Assembly (NCBI RefSeq): GCF_013761175.1
Contig: NZ_JACDUR010000002.1
Coordinates: 248,001 to 312,000 of the forward strand
DNA: 64,000 bases
Origin: Nonomuraea soli
GTDB taxonomy: Bacteria; Actinomycetota; Actinomycetes; Streptosporangiales; Streptosporangiaceae
Direction: 5' to 3'
Shown piece by piece: positions 26,834 through 35,258 of this stretch (within the stretch, counting starts at the first letter, position 1; every line of letters begins with the position of its first letter). Position numbers and translations under genes: made by a program. The notes under the pieces were generated by a model. The model made no database searches. It saw nothing but the letters and a program-made list of their open reading frames with translations, and had not been told where the DNA came from.

Positions 26834-28233
26834 GCGCCGGGCGCCGATCCGGCACCGCCCGCACGGAAGGCGGCGGGCGCGTGCACGACACCGCTCTGGA
26901 CGTACTCCAGCATGCCCTCCTCGCCGTACTCACGCCCGTAGCCGCTGCGCTTGACCCCTCCGAAGGGGGCGCGCAGCGACATCCCGGTCCTGTTGTGGGT
27001 GTTGACGAACACGAAGCCCGCCTCGACGCGCCCGGCCACCGCGAAGGCCCGCTCCTCGTCGGCCGACCAGACCGAGGCCGCCAGACCGAGCTCGCCCGCG
27101 TTCGCCCTGGCCAGGAGCTCCTCCTCGGTGTCGTACACGAGCAGCGGCACCGCGGGGCCGAACTGCTCCTCACGCACCAGCGGCGCGTCCTCCGGCACCT
27201 CGGTCACCAGGACAGGGGTCACGAAATATCCGGCGTCGAGGTCGCCGATGGCCCGCCCGAGCCGCAACGCCGTGCCTCCCCTGCGCTCCGCGTCGGCCAC
27301 CAGCGCCTTGATGCGCTCCCGTGCCTCGGCCGAGACGACAGGCCCCATCGTGACACCCGGGGCCAGGGGATCGCCCACCGCCAGCACCCGCGAGGCCGCC
27401 GCCAGGTAGGCCCCGGCGAACTCCCCGGCACGCGAGCGCGGCACGTAGAGCCGCTTGGCCGCCATGCACACCTGACCGCTCGTGGCGAAGGAGGCCATGA
27501 CCAGGCGCTCGTAGCCCGGCTCCGACAGCTCGAAGTCCGGCAGGAACAACGCGGGGTCGTTGCCGCCCAGCTCCATCACCGACGGGGTCAGCATGCCGCC
27601 CGCCGCCGCCGCGATCTGCCGCCCCGCCGCCTCGCCGCCGGTGAAGGCCACCTTGCGGACCAGCGCGTGGCCGACCAGCGCCCGCCCGGTTCCCGCCCCG
27701 CCGTGCACCACCTCCGTGGCCGGCAGCGCCGCCGCCACCTCGCTCACCGCCATCGGCGCCAGCGGCGAGGGCTTCAGCACGACGGCGTTGCCCGCCACCA
27801 GGGCGGGGACGAGCTTAAGCAGCGCCAGGATGACGGGGGCGTTCCATGGGGTCAGGCAGGCCACCACGCCGTACGGCAGGCGTCGCACGAGCAGGCGTCC
27901 GGCCGCGTCGTCCAGCTCGACGGGCGCCAGGACCCGGGGGGCCTGGTCGCACACCCATCGGGCATAGGTCAGGGCGAAGGCGATCTCGCCCCGGCAGTCG
28001 GGGAGCGGCTTGCCGGACTCGCGCGCGAGCAGGACGGCCAGCTCGTCGTGGCGCTCCTCGATCGCATCGGTGGCCGCGCGCAGGGCGGTGATCCGCCGGC
28101 CGAGGGAGAGCGCCGCCCAGTCGTGCCGGGCGTCCTCCGCGCGCCGCACGGCGGCATCGACCGCCTCGGGGGAGGAGACGGGCTTGCGCCCGACGATCTC
28201 GGTGACGCGGGCGGGGTTCTCCCTGACGATCAC
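26821..28233 (-). CDS. NAD(P)-dependent aldehyde dehydrogenase
   Basis: 470 residues, GTG at 28233 in a GTGA overlap with the monooxygenase gene. It shows the usual ALDH motifs: TPWNAP, KPSPLAP, VAFTGG, catalytic glutamate in MELGGNDP, catalytic cysteine in TSGQVCMAAK, and the C-terminal NTHNRTGMSLRAPFGGVK substrate loop. It oxidises an aldehyde to an acid. It is the last gene of the five-gene operon starting at 33466, and the second ALDH in it. Confidence 0.92.
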   Translation of the reverse strand: MIVRENPARVTEIVGRKPVSSPEAVDAAVRRAEDARHDWAALSLGRRITALRAATDAIEERHDELAVLLARESGKPLPDCRGEIAFALTYARWVCDQAPRVLAPVELDDAAGRLLVRRLPYGVVACLTPWNAPVILALLKLVPALVAGNAVVLKPSPLAPMAVSEVAAALPATEVVHGGAGTGRALVGHALVRKVAFTGGEAAGRQIAAAAGGMLTPSVMELGGNDPALFLPDFELSEPGYERLVMASFATSGQVCMAAKRLYVPRSRAGEFAGAYLAAASRVLAVGDPLAPGVTMGPVVSAEARERIKALVADAERRGGTALRLGRAIGDLDAGYFVTPVLVTEVPEDAPLVREEQFGPAVPLLVYDTEEELLARANAGELGLAASVWSADEERAFAVAGRVEAGFVFVNTHNRTGMSLRAPFGGVKRSGYGREYGEEGMLEYVQSGVVHAPAAFRAGGAGSAPGAYPL

Positions 28234-29498
28234 GAGGTCCCCGCCCGAGCCCCGGGCCCCACTCCGGTCGGCGGTTCCGTCCCCGCTCTCGTCGCCGCTC
28301 CGGTCGCCGTCCCCGTTCCCGCCCCCCTCGCCGTCGCCGATTCCGTCGCGGCTCCCCCTCCCGTTTCTCTGAGCGAGTCGATCAGGCAGGCCCGCAGCAG
28401 GTAGGCGCGCGCCTTGCCGGGATCCGCGGCCAGGGCGCGAAGCTCGGCGTGGTGGGCCGCGGGGTCGGCGGACCGCATCCGCTCCCAGTTCCCGTGGCTG
28501 ATCGTCCGGACGTGCCCGATCGCCACCTCCCGCCGCCGCGCCGCGACCCCGTCGACCCCGTCGACCCCTGCGGGGTCGCCGAGCAAGGCGCGAGCCATCA
28601 GCACGGCGTCGTGGATGCCGCTGTTCATCCCCAGCCCGCCCAGCGGATTGTTGACGTGCGCCGCGTCCCCCGCCAGCAGCACCCGCCCGTGACGGAACCG
28701 CGCCGCCACCCGCTGGTGCACCCGATACAGCGAGGCGTGCGCCAGCGCCCAGTCCCGGCCGGGATCGGCCACCGCCCGGAGCCGCCCGGGCAGCCTCCCC
28801 AGCTCCTCGGCGTCGGAGCTGCCCCCAGGTGTGGGCAGCAGCACCCGCCAGTGGTCGGGCGTGCGCAGCACCACCAGCCACTCACCGGGATCGAACACGT
28901 AGTTGATCGGCTCCAGCCCTGGCAGCAGCGCCGCCACGTCCTCCTCGACCGAGGCGACCAGGAATCGCTCCGGATACGTCAGGCCCTCGAACGCGATGCC
29001 CAGGCTCCGCCGTACCGCCGAGTGCGCGCCGTCCGCGCCGATCAGCCACCGCGCCGTGTGACGACCGCCTCCGGCCGTCACCACCACCCCTCCCGCGTGC
29101 GCGAGCACGTCGGTGACGCGGCGGCCGAACAGCACCCGCCCGCCGTGCCGTACCAGCTCCTCCATCAGGATCGGCGTGAGCTTGCTCTGCTCGCACTGCA
29201 CGCGGAACGGGTACGGCGTGTCGCCGGCGAGCACGCCCAGATCCAGCACGGCGATCGGCCCCGTGGCCCGGTCGCGATACTGGAAGGTGCGCGCGACCAG
29301 CCCCCTGTCCATGAGCCGGTCGAGGACGCCCAGCCCGGCCAGCATCTCCAGCGTCGGCGGGTGGAAGGTCGAGGCGCGCGACTCGGCGGCCAGTCCCGGC
29401 CCCGCCTCCAGCACGGTGACCGACGCCCCGCCCCTGGCCAGGGTCAGCGCGGCGGCGAGCCCGACCGGCCCGGCCCCGGCCACGAGCACGTCGCTCAT
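28230..29498 (-). CDS. FAD-dependent aromatic-type monooxygenase
   Basis: 422 residues, ATG at 29498 in an ATGA overlap. Class A flavoprotein hydroxylase: GAGPVGLAAAL dinucleotide fold at the N-terminus, LIGADGAHSAVRRSLGI in the middle, and the GDAAHVNNPLGGLGMNSGIHD FAD motif (here GDAAH...P..G.GMN.G). Such enzymes use NAD(P)H to hydroxylate rings. The last 40 residues are an unusual Thr/Gly/Ala-rich tail encoded by a C-rich simple-sequence stretch (about 28240-28370), probably disordered. Confidence 0.9.
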   Translation of the reverse strand: MSDVLVAGAGPVGLAAALTLARGGASVTVLEAGPGLAAESRASTFHPPTLEMLAGLGVLDRLMDRGLVARTFQYRDRATGPIAVLDLGVLAGDTPYPFRVQCEQSKLTPILMEELVRHGGRVLFGRRVTDVLAHAGGVVVTAGGGRHTARWLIGADGAHSAVRRSLGIAFEGLTYPERFLVASVEEDVAALLPGLEPINYVFDPGEWLVVLRTPDHWRVLLPTPGGSSDAEELGRLPGRLRAVADPGRDWALAHASLYRVHQRVAARFRHGRVLLAGDAAHVNNPLGGLGMNSGIHDAVLMARALLGDPAGVDGVDGVAARRREVAIGHVRTISHGNWERMRSADPAAHHAELRALAADPGKARAYLLRACLIDSLRETGGGAATESATARGAGTGTATGAATRAGTEPPTGVGPGARAGTS

Positions 29499-30922
29499 GA
29501 CCGCCCCTCGACGCCGACGACGCGCGCGCCGGTGAAGAACAGGATGGTCTCGGTGGTCCCCTCCTCGCCCAGCCCGGAAAGCCCCCACGCGGGGCGCGGG
29601 GTGAGCAGGTGCAGGCTCATCACGCTCGACCCGTTGACCTTGACCTCGCCGGCCCGCACCCGTCGGGCGAGCGCCAGGGCCCGCTCCTCGTCGGCGCCGA
29701 CGACGTAGCCCTCCAGCCCGTACGGCGTGGCGTTGGCGAGGCCGACGGCCTCCTCGACGGTGTCGTACGGCACGACCGAGGCGACCGGGCCGAAGATCTC
29801 GTCAGGCAGGTCGGCGCCGGTGATGAGCGTGGGCGCGAGGAAGCTGCCATTGCCGGGCATGATGCCGTACGGCACGGCGTGACCGCCCGCACGGGCGGTC
29901 TCGGCGCGCACCCGCTCCCGATGCAGGGAGTGCACCAGCGGCCCGTAGTCGGTCTCCGGGGCGAGCGGGTCCCCGACACGCAGCGCCCGCAGCCGTTCGC
30001 CGGTCGCCTCCACCACCTCGTCCAGCAGCGGGCGGGGCACGATGAGGCGTCCGAGTGCGCGGCACCACTGGCCGTTGAGCGTCGTCAGCAGCTCGGTGGC
30101 GGCGTGGGCGATCCGCTCCACGTCCGCGTCGGGCATGGCGACCAGCGGGTTGTTGCCGCCCAGCTCCAGCTGGGCGGGACGCAGCTGGGCGGCGCAGGCC
30201 GCGGCCACCGCGCGGCCGCCGGCCAGGCCGCCGGTGAAGGACACGGCACGGACGCGGGGATCCGCCGCCAGCAGCGCCCCGGTGCGGGCGTCGCCGTGCA
30301 CCAGCTGGAAGACGCCCGGCGGCAGCACCTCGTTCAGCACCTCGGCCAGGAGCTGCGTGCCGTACGGGGCGAACTCGCTGACCTTGAGGATCACCGGGCA
30401 GCCGGCGGCCAGGGCGCTGGCCGCCTTGTGCGCGGCCATCGGCGCGGGGGCGTTCCACGGCACCAGGCACAACGCCGGGCCGAGCGCAAGCCGGTGCACC
30501 TCGACGCCGTCACGCTCCGACAGCAGCAGCCCGGCACGCAGCTGCGCGGCCGCCAGCGGGAAGGCGCCGTGCACGATGAAGCCGAGCGGGGTCGTCTGGC
30601 GGATCGGGACGCCGGTCGCGAACGCCTCCAGCGCCACGATCTCGGCCACCCGCCCGGCCAGCGCCGCGCCCGCGTCGTCGAGGAGCGCGGCGCGTTCCTC
30701 GACGGAGGTGGCGGCCCAGCCCGGCGCGGCCCGCTCGGCGGCGGCCAGCGCCGCCTCCACGCGGGCGCCGGACGAGCCGAGCGCGCGGACGACGGGCTCG
30801 CCGGTGGCGGGGTACTCCAGGTCGAAGCCGAGGTCCTCGGTGGCCGCGGCCCACACGCCGCCGACCAGGTCGGCGGCCGGCCCCACCACCAGCGGCGGCT
30901 TGCCACTCACGGGGCCGCTCAC
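29495..30922 (-). CDS. Aldehyde dehydrogenase family protein
   Basis: 475 residues, GTG at 30922 (GTGA overlap). ALDH motifs are present: VPWNAPAPMA, LKVSEFAP, VSFTGG, LELGGNNP with the general-base glutamate, and LNGQWCRALGR with the catalytic cysteine in an atypical setting. The C-terminus matches the family (EVKVNGSSVMSLHL, GLSGLGEEG). It differs markedly from the other ALDH in the operon and is likely to act on a different intermediate. Confidence 0.9.
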   Translation of the reverse strand: MSGPVSGKPPLVVGPAADLVGGVWAAATEDLGFDLEYPATGEPVVRALGSSGARVEAALAAAERAAPGWAATSVEERAALLDDAGAALAGRVAEIVALEAFATGVPIRQTTPLGFIVHGAFPLAAAQLRAGLLLSERDGVEVHRLALGPALCLVPWNAPAPMAAHKAASALAAGCPVILKVSEFAPYGTQLLAEVLNEVLPPGVFQLVHGDARTGALLAADPRVRAVSFTGGLAGGRAVAAACAAQLRPAQLELGGNNPLVAMPDADVERIAHAATELLTTLNGQWCRALGRLIVPRPLLDEVVEATGERLRALRVGDPLAPETDYGPLVHSLHRERVRAETARAGGHAVPYGIMPGNGSFLAPTLITGADLPDEIFGPVASVVPYDTVEEAVGLANATPYGLEGYVVGADEERALALARRVRAGEVKVNGSSVMSLHLLTPRPAWGLSGLGEEGTTETILFFTGARVVGVEGRS

Positions 30923-32196
30923 GGCCGTTCCGCCGTCGTGAACAGCTCGTTCTCCTTGGCCTGCGTCACCATCTGGGCCACCTCCAGCCTTCCGCGCTCG
31001 GCGGGGAAGGTCATCACCAGCCCCATCGCCAGGTCACGCAGCGCCCGGCCCACGACGCCGCCCATCATGGCACCGCTCGTCCCCGACGCCTTGAACGCCC
31101 CCAGCGCCACCTGGAAGCACGCCTCCGTCACCGACCCCTTGCCCATGCGCCACTGGCGGAAGACCTCGGGCTTGGGCCGCAGCGGAGGCTGCGACGTCTC
31201 CAGATCCAGCTGCCGCCGCACCCACAGGTAGGCGGTCTCCAGGTTCACCGACATCTCGCCGATGAGCTGCTGGTGCATGGGGGAGGAGGCGATCGGCCGC
31301 CCGGTGTCGGCGAACGTCCTGCGCGTCAGCTGCCCCACCACCTCGTCGAAGACGTTCTGCGCGCACCCCGTGTACACGGCGGCGATGGCCAGCTGGTTGC
31401 CGACGAAACTGCCGCGGCTCATGCGCAGCATCCGCGTGAACGCGCCGGGAATCGTCAGCGCCTCCTCCTCCGGGATGAAGACGCCGTCGAGCCTGATGCC
31501 GTTGTTGGCGGTGGCGCGCATGCCGAGCCCGTCCCAGGCGGCCCTGGTGGAGACCCCTGGAGCGTCGCGTGGCACGAAGAAGGTGGCCAGCCCCTCGGCC
31601 GTCTCGTGGCCCTCCAGTTTGGCCGTGGTCAGGTAGTAGTCGGCCACGCCGGTCGCGCAGCCGAACGACTTCTCGCCGTCCAGCACCCAGCCTCCGTCCG
31701 TACGGCGGGCGGTGGTGGCGATCGTGATGTTGGCGGCCGAGCTCTTGACCGACTCCGAGGCGAAGTTGGCCAGCCACACCCCCGACCCCATCCGGTCCAG
31801 CACCTTCGCGGCGAAGGCGCGCACCGGCGGGATCTCCTCCTCGTCGAAGAGCCCCGCCTCGATCGCCTCCAGCGGAAGCAGGCCGCGGGAGGCGCTGGTG
31901 TTGTGGAAGAAGTACGCCAGCGCGGTCGACGGGCAGGCGGTACCCATGGCGAACGTGGCCGCCGCCAGGTCCCGCAGGGTCCCGCCGAGCCCGCCGTGCT
32001 CGTGCGGCACCACCAGGCCGAGCAGCCCCGCCTCGCGCAGCAACGCCACGTGCTCGACGGGGAAGTCGCCCTCCGCGTCGGCCCGTTCCGCGGCGGCGCG
32101 CAGCGCGGGCAGCACGGACTCGACCCGTTCCGCTCTGGCCCGCTCGGCCTCACTCATGTCGTCGAGGAGGCGCTCGCCTGTCAACTGGTCAGCCAC
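30919..32196 (-). CDS. Acyl-CoA dehydrogenase-fold flavin-dependent monooxygenase
   Basis: 425 residues, GTG at 32196 with GGAAGGGA. The fold is that of acyl-CoA dehydrogenases, but the gene follows a flavin reductase and lacks an obvious catalytic glutamate. This is typical of two-component monooxygenases such as DszC or the HpaB/HsaA group, which use reduced FMN/FAD and oxygen. Motifs: VVPHEHGGLGGTL, WVLDGEKSFGCATG, and C-terminal GAFKASGTSGAMMGG. Role inferred: hydroxylation or N/S-oxygenation of the pathway substrate with FMNH2 from the neighbour. Confidence 0.82.
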   Translation of the reverse strand: MADQLTGERLLDDMSEAERARAERVESVLPALRAAAERADAEGDFPVEHVALLREAGLLGLVVPHEHGGLGGTLRDLAAATFAMGTACPSTALAYFFHNTSASRGLLPLEAIEAGLFDEEEIPPVRAFAAKVLDRMGSGVWLANFASESVKSSAANITIATTARRTDGGWVLDGEKSFGCATGVADYYLTTAKLEGHETAEGLATFFVPRDAPGVSTRAAWDGLGMRATANNGIRLDGVFIPEEEALTIPGAFTRMLRMSRGSFVGNQLAIAAVYTGCAQNVFDEVVGQLTRRTFADTGRPIASSPMHQQLIGEMSVNLETAYLWVRRQLDLETSQPPLRPKPEVFRQWRMGKGSVTEACFQVALGAFKASGTSGAMMGGVVGRALRDLAMGLVMTFPAERGRLEVAQMVTQAKENELFTTAERP

Positions 32197-32215
32197 GGGT
32201 GGTCCCTTCCTTGGT

Positions 32216-33466
32216 TCAGTGCTTCAGCGCGAGGAGCGCCTCGCGGTCGGCCGTACACGCCACGTCGAGCTGGCCGGCCAGCAGGAGCAGGTCTTCGGCG
32301 GGCAGCGCGCCGTCCAGGCCGCCCAACGTGGTGTCGAAGCGGCTGACGCCGCTCTTCATGGCGATGAGGGCGTTGACCAGGCCCATGCCGTCGCCGCCTC
32401 GCAGGCCCACCCGGAGCGCGGCGCTCGCGCAGGCGTCGCCCAGGAGGGCGCGCACGTGCATGGGTGTCGCGGCGCCCGCGCCCTCGGCGAGCGCGATCTC
32501 GTCGCACCCGGCCTCGGCGAGGCGGGTGATGGAGGCGAGCACGTGCTCGGCGCGGTGCGGCGCGAAGGCGTCGCGGAGGTGGGCGACGGTCGTGAGCCCG
32601 GCCCGCCGCGCCGCCTCGGGCACGGCACCGTCATCGTCCGCGCCCGCGCCCGCGTCGAACTCCACCACCCCCACGCCCCTCGCGGCCGCCCGCCGTACGT
32701 CGCCGGGCTCGCGCACGAACACGGAGGCGGTCGCCGGATCAAGGTCGTCTTCCCCACTCGAGCCCTCACGCGAGCCCGGTGTCGCGCCCGGTGTCGAGCC
32801 CGGCTCGAAGCCCCCGACGGAGCCCGAACGCGCCGACCAGCCCCCACCCGAGCCCTCGCCCGGGAGCCGTACGCGTGCGCCCGTCAGCCGGATCCCGCGC
32901 GCCAGTGCCGCGAGCCGGGCCCCGTCGACGCCCTGAGCCTGGAGCGCCCCGAGCACGCCGGTGTCGGCGACCGCCACCCGTTCCGGCAGCGGATCGGCCA
33001 GGCGGCTCCACGCCCGCGAGTGGAACAGCACCGGCGCCACCCGCCGCGGCGAGGCGGCGGCCAGCACGTCACCCACGAAGATCGTGTGATCCCCGCCCGG
33101 ATGCGCCTGGTTCACCCGGCAGTCGAGCCACCCGGCGGCGTCGGCCAGCAGCGGGGCCCCGGTCACCCCCGCGGTCCACCGCCCGTGCGCGAAGCGGTCG
33201 GCCACCTCGCCCTGCCCGGCGAAGACGCGCCCGAGCCGCGCCTGGTCCTGGCCGAGGATGTTCACCGCGAAGCACCCGCTGGAGCTCACCAGCTCGTGCG
33301 TGCGCGTGCCCCGCGCCAGGCACACCAGGACCATGGGCGGCGACAGGCTCACGCTGGCGAACGCGCTCGCGGTCATGCCGTGCCACTGCTGCCCGGATCC
33401 GGTCGTCACCAGAACCACGCCGCTGGGCCACTGGGCCATGACCGTGCGGAAGATCTCACCGTCCAC
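32216..33466 (-). CDS. Flavin reductase fused to a degenerate HMG-CoA lyase-like domain
   Basis: 416 residues, GTG at 33466. Residues 1-165 are an NAD(P)H:flavin oxidoreductase domain (PSGVVLVTT, GMTASAFASVSLSPPMVLVCLA split, CFAVNILG). A Gly/Ser/Pro linker follows (about 200-240, from a C/G-rich repeat near 32745-32865). Residues 240-416 resemble the second half of DRE-TIM metallolyases: EIALAEGAGAATPMHVRALL, GDGMGLVNALIAMKSGVSRFD and TTLGGLDG. The usual HxHDT metal motif and catalytic-loop cysteine are replaced, so this part is probably inactive or a scaffold. The N-terminal part should supply reduced flavin to the monooxygenase 19 bases downstream. Confidence 0.85.
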   Translation of the reverse strand: MDGEIFRTVMAQWPSGVVLVTTGSGQQWHGMTASAFASVSLSPPMVLVCLARGTRTHELVSSSGCFAVNILGQDQARLGRVFAGQGEVADRFAHGRWTAGVTGAPLLADAAGWLDCRVNQAHPGGDHTIFVGDVLAAASPRRVAPVLFHSRAWSRLADPLPERVAVADTGVLGALQAQGVDGARLAALARGIRLTGARVRLPGEGSGGGWSARSGSVGGFEPGSTPGATPGSREGSSGEDDLDPATASVFVREPGDVRRAAARGVGVVEFDAGAGADDDGAVPEAARRAGLTTVAHLRDAFAPHRAEHVLASITRLAEAGCDEIALAEGAGAATPMHVRALLGDACASAALRVGLRGGDGMGLVNALIAMKSGVSRFDTTLGGLDGALPAEDLLLLAGQLDVACTADREALLALKH

Positions 33467-33474
33467 GGTCTCAC

Positions 33475-33493
33475 CGTTTCGATAATGGAAACG
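33475..33493. promoter_or_regulatory. Inverted repeat, candidate IclR operator
   Basis: CGTTTC (33475-33480), 7 bases, GAAACG (33488-33493). It lies 9 bases upstream of the flavin-reductase start and within the divergent region facing the IclR gene. It contains the GGAAAC half-site also seen at 25261. Confidence 0.55.
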
Positions 33494-33543
33494 CTGTCAC
33501 GCTGAAGGTAACGAGCAGGCCGTCACGGTGTCAACGTGACGAT

Positions 33544-33565
33544 GTTTCCCTCAGCGAAATACACT
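33544..33565 (+). promoter_or_regulatory. Promoter of the IclR gene with GTTTCC half-site
   Basis: GTTTCC (33544-33549) is the reverse complement of the GGAAAC half-site and lies upstream of a TACACT box (33560-33565). Six bases later is the GTG at 33572, so the transcript is probably leaderless. An in-frame GTG at 33536 would place the box inside the gene and is less likely. Confidence 0.55.
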
Positions 33566-33571
33566 GTCCCG

Positions 33572-34381
33572 GTGACCGCGCAGGTGGACTCCGAGAACCA
33601 GAGCCGCTCGATCGCCGCCGTGGAACGGGCGATGGACGTCTTGCTGCTGTTCGGACGCAGCACCCGTCCCGATCTCGGGGTGACCGAGATCGCCACCGAG
33701 CTCGACCTGACCAAGGCGGCCGTGCATCGCATCCTCACCGCGCTGCGCAGCCGCGAGCTCATCAACCTCGACCCGGTGACCAGGCGCTACTCCCTGGGTC
33801 ATGCCGCCATCGCGCTCGGCCGCGCCTACCTGGCGCGCACCGACCTGCGCGCCATGGCCGGCCCGGAGCTGCGCCGCCTGGCCGCCCAGGTGCACGAGAC
33901 GGCGACGTTGTCGGTGCGCCGCGGCGACACGCGCATGTACGTCGAGCAGGTCGTCCCCGACCAGGAGTTGCGCATGGAGGTGTCGCTGGGCATCCCCTAC
34001 CCGCTCCACGCGGGCAGCTCCTCCAAGGTCATCCTGGCCTTCCTGCGGGAGGAGGAGGTCGAGGGCTACCTGGCCAGGCACAAGCTCGCCGCGCTCACGC
34101 CGCGCACCATCACCGACGCCGCCAGGCTCCGCACGGAGCTGGCCGCGATCCGCCGCAGGGGCTACGCGACCTCGCTCGGCGAACGCCAGGAGGGCTCCGC
34201 CTCCGTCGCCGCGCCCGTCTTCGATCACGACGGCGTCGTGATCGCCGCCGTCAGCCTGTCGGGGCCCGGCGCCCGCTTCAAGCCGCGCATGCAGGCCGAG
34301 GCCCCCGTCATCGTCGAGGCCGCCGCCCGCCTGTCGGCCCAGCTCGGCTACCACGGCACCACCGGCGACCGCGAGCCGTAA
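33572..34381 (+). CDS. IclR-family transcriptional regulator
   Basis: 269 residues. N-terminal winged helix (SIAAVERAMDVLLLFG, LGVTEIATELDLTKAAVHRILTAL with loops between, ELINLDPVTRRYSLG), then the effector-binding domain (HAGSSSKVILAFL, GYATSLGERQEGSASVAAPVFD). It is divergent from the flavin-dependent operon, and operator-like GGAAAC sites stand on both sides and before the nitrilase gene. The likely role is pathway-specific repressor or activator of 18504-33466. The end of the gene, with its stop codon, is duplicated just downstream. Confidence 0.93.
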   Translation: MTAQVDSENQSRSIAAVERAMDVLLLFGRSTRPDLGVTEIATELDLTKAAVHRILTALRSRELINLDPVTRRYSLGHAAIALGRAYLARTDLRAMAGPELRRLAAQVHETATLSVRRGDTRMYVEQVVPDQELRMEVSLGIPYPLHAGSSSKVILAFLREEEVEGYLARHKLAALTPRTITDAARLRTELAAIRRRGYATSLGERQEGSASVAAPVFDHDGVVIAAVSLSGPGARFKPRMQAEAPVIVEAAARLSAQLGYHGTTGDREP

Positions 34382-34434
34382 GCCCCCGCGACGGGCTACC
34401 ACGGCACCACCGGCGACCGCGAGCCGTAAGCCCC
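34347..34434. repeat. Direct duplication of the IclR gene end, period 48
   Basis: About 40 bases beginning gctaccacggcaccaccggc occur at 34347-34386 and again at 34395-34434, both including the in-frame stop taa. The second copy lies after the first stop, so it is non-coding in effect. A recent tandem duplication, or an assembly artefact. Confidence 0.85.
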
Positions 34435-34493
34435 GCGACCGGGTGCCACGGGCTCGCCTCCGGCGTGAGCACCCGGGCTCGCGCCTGGCTGAT

Positions 34494-34515
34494 GCCCGGG
34501 CGTGAGCGCCCGGGC
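34494..34515. terminator. Bidirectional terminator between convergent genes
   Basis: GCCCGGGCG (34494-34502), loop TGAG, CGCCCGGGC (34507-34515): a perfect 9-bp GC stem between the IclR gene and the convergent membrane-protein gene. No T-run, as is common in actinomycetes. Confidence 0.6.
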
Positions 34516-34520
34516 GCGGG

Positions 34521-35228
34521 TCACAGGTTCGCGCCCGGTTTGAGCACCCCGAGCACCGCCGCGACCACCACGCTGCCCCAGATGAGCCACACGTACGGCA
34601 CGCAGCCGTCGACCGACCGCTTCAGCGCCTTCTCCACCTCGGGCGTCGACCCCGTCGTCACCAGGATCCCGAAGGCCGCCCCGAACGGCCGCAACATCAA
34701 CCGGATCCCCAGCCCCGCCCCGATGGCCAGCGCGTAGAGCGCCAGCTTGGCCCCCAGCCACCGGGGGTTGGTCTCCACCCCGAACGGCGTCGCGGCGATC
34801 ATCGTGTAGGCGGCCGCCCCGGCGATGACCGCGATGAGCACGATCCTCACCGTCCAGTCGGCCCGCCTCACCCATCGCCGCCGGCCAGGCGCATGATGGT
34901 CGCTCACCGTCATCCAGAGCCAGGCCAGCGCGAAGACCCAGACCAGCACCACCAGCCACGGCTGGAAGAGCGGAACCCCGAAAAGGGTCGCCCCGTGAGG
35001 CTCCAGGGCCATCAGGGTCACCCCGCTCGGGAGGAACAGCACCAGGCAGATCTTCGGGCACAGGTCCAGCCCACTCATGATCTTGAGTGCGGTGGTCCTG
35101 GCCTCAGGGGTGAGGGAAGGGCGCAGGACGAACCTACTGGAGTAGTAGACGCCGAGGTCGCCGCCGAGCCAGAAGACGAACAGGAGGAGGTGGAGGACGA
35201 TCCACCAGCCGTGCGGATGAGGTCCCAT
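34521..35228 (-). CDS. Integral membrane protein, unknown
   Basis: 235 residues with about six transmembrane segments, starting GPHPHGWWIVLHLLLFVFWLG. An HxxxxxxWLGGD-like first helix, SRFVLRPSLTPEAR, and further histidines recall CopD or haem-associated membrane proteins, but the family is not established. ATG at 35228; a TAACGT box 8 bases before suggests a leaderless transcript. GGAAAC half-sites at 35230 and 35250 lie directly at this promoter, so it may belong to the IclR regulon. Confidence 0.75.
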   Translation of the reverse strand: MGPHPHGWWIVLHLLLFVFWLGGDLGVYYSSRFVLRPSLTPEARTTALKIMSGLDLCPKICLVLFLPSGVTLMALEPHGATLFGVPLFQPWLVVLVWVFALAWLWMTVSDHHAPGRRRWVRRADWTVRIVLIAVIAGAAAYTMIAATPFGVETNPRWLGAKLALYALAIGAGLGIRLMLRPFGAAFGILVTTGSTPEVEKALKRSVDGCVPYVWLIWGSVVVAAVLGVLKPGANL

Positions 35229-35229
35229 G

Positions 35230-35255
35230 GGAAACAACGTTACACAGTAGGAAAC
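35230..35255. promoter_or_regulatory. Two GGAAAC half-sites at the membrane-protein promoter
   Basis: GGAAAC at 35230-35235 and at 35250-35255, same orientation, 20 bases apart (two helical turns), flanking the TAACGT box (35237-35242, minus strand). The spacing suits a dimer or tetramer regulator binding one face. Confidence 0.4.
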
Positions 35256-35258
35256 ACC

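Noticed and set aside
28240..28370. C-rich stretch as a terminator or regulatory element
   Set aside because: It is translated as the tail of the monooxygenase and shows no stable stem.
25207..28404. Open frame of over 1000 codons across the nitrilase and aldehyde dehydrogenase genes
   Set aside because: It covers two convergent, well-supported genes in other frames and has no recognisable domain.
34396..35061. Alternative minus-strand frame over the membrane protein
   Set aside because: Out of frame with the hydrophobic helices; glycine/arginine-rich shadow.
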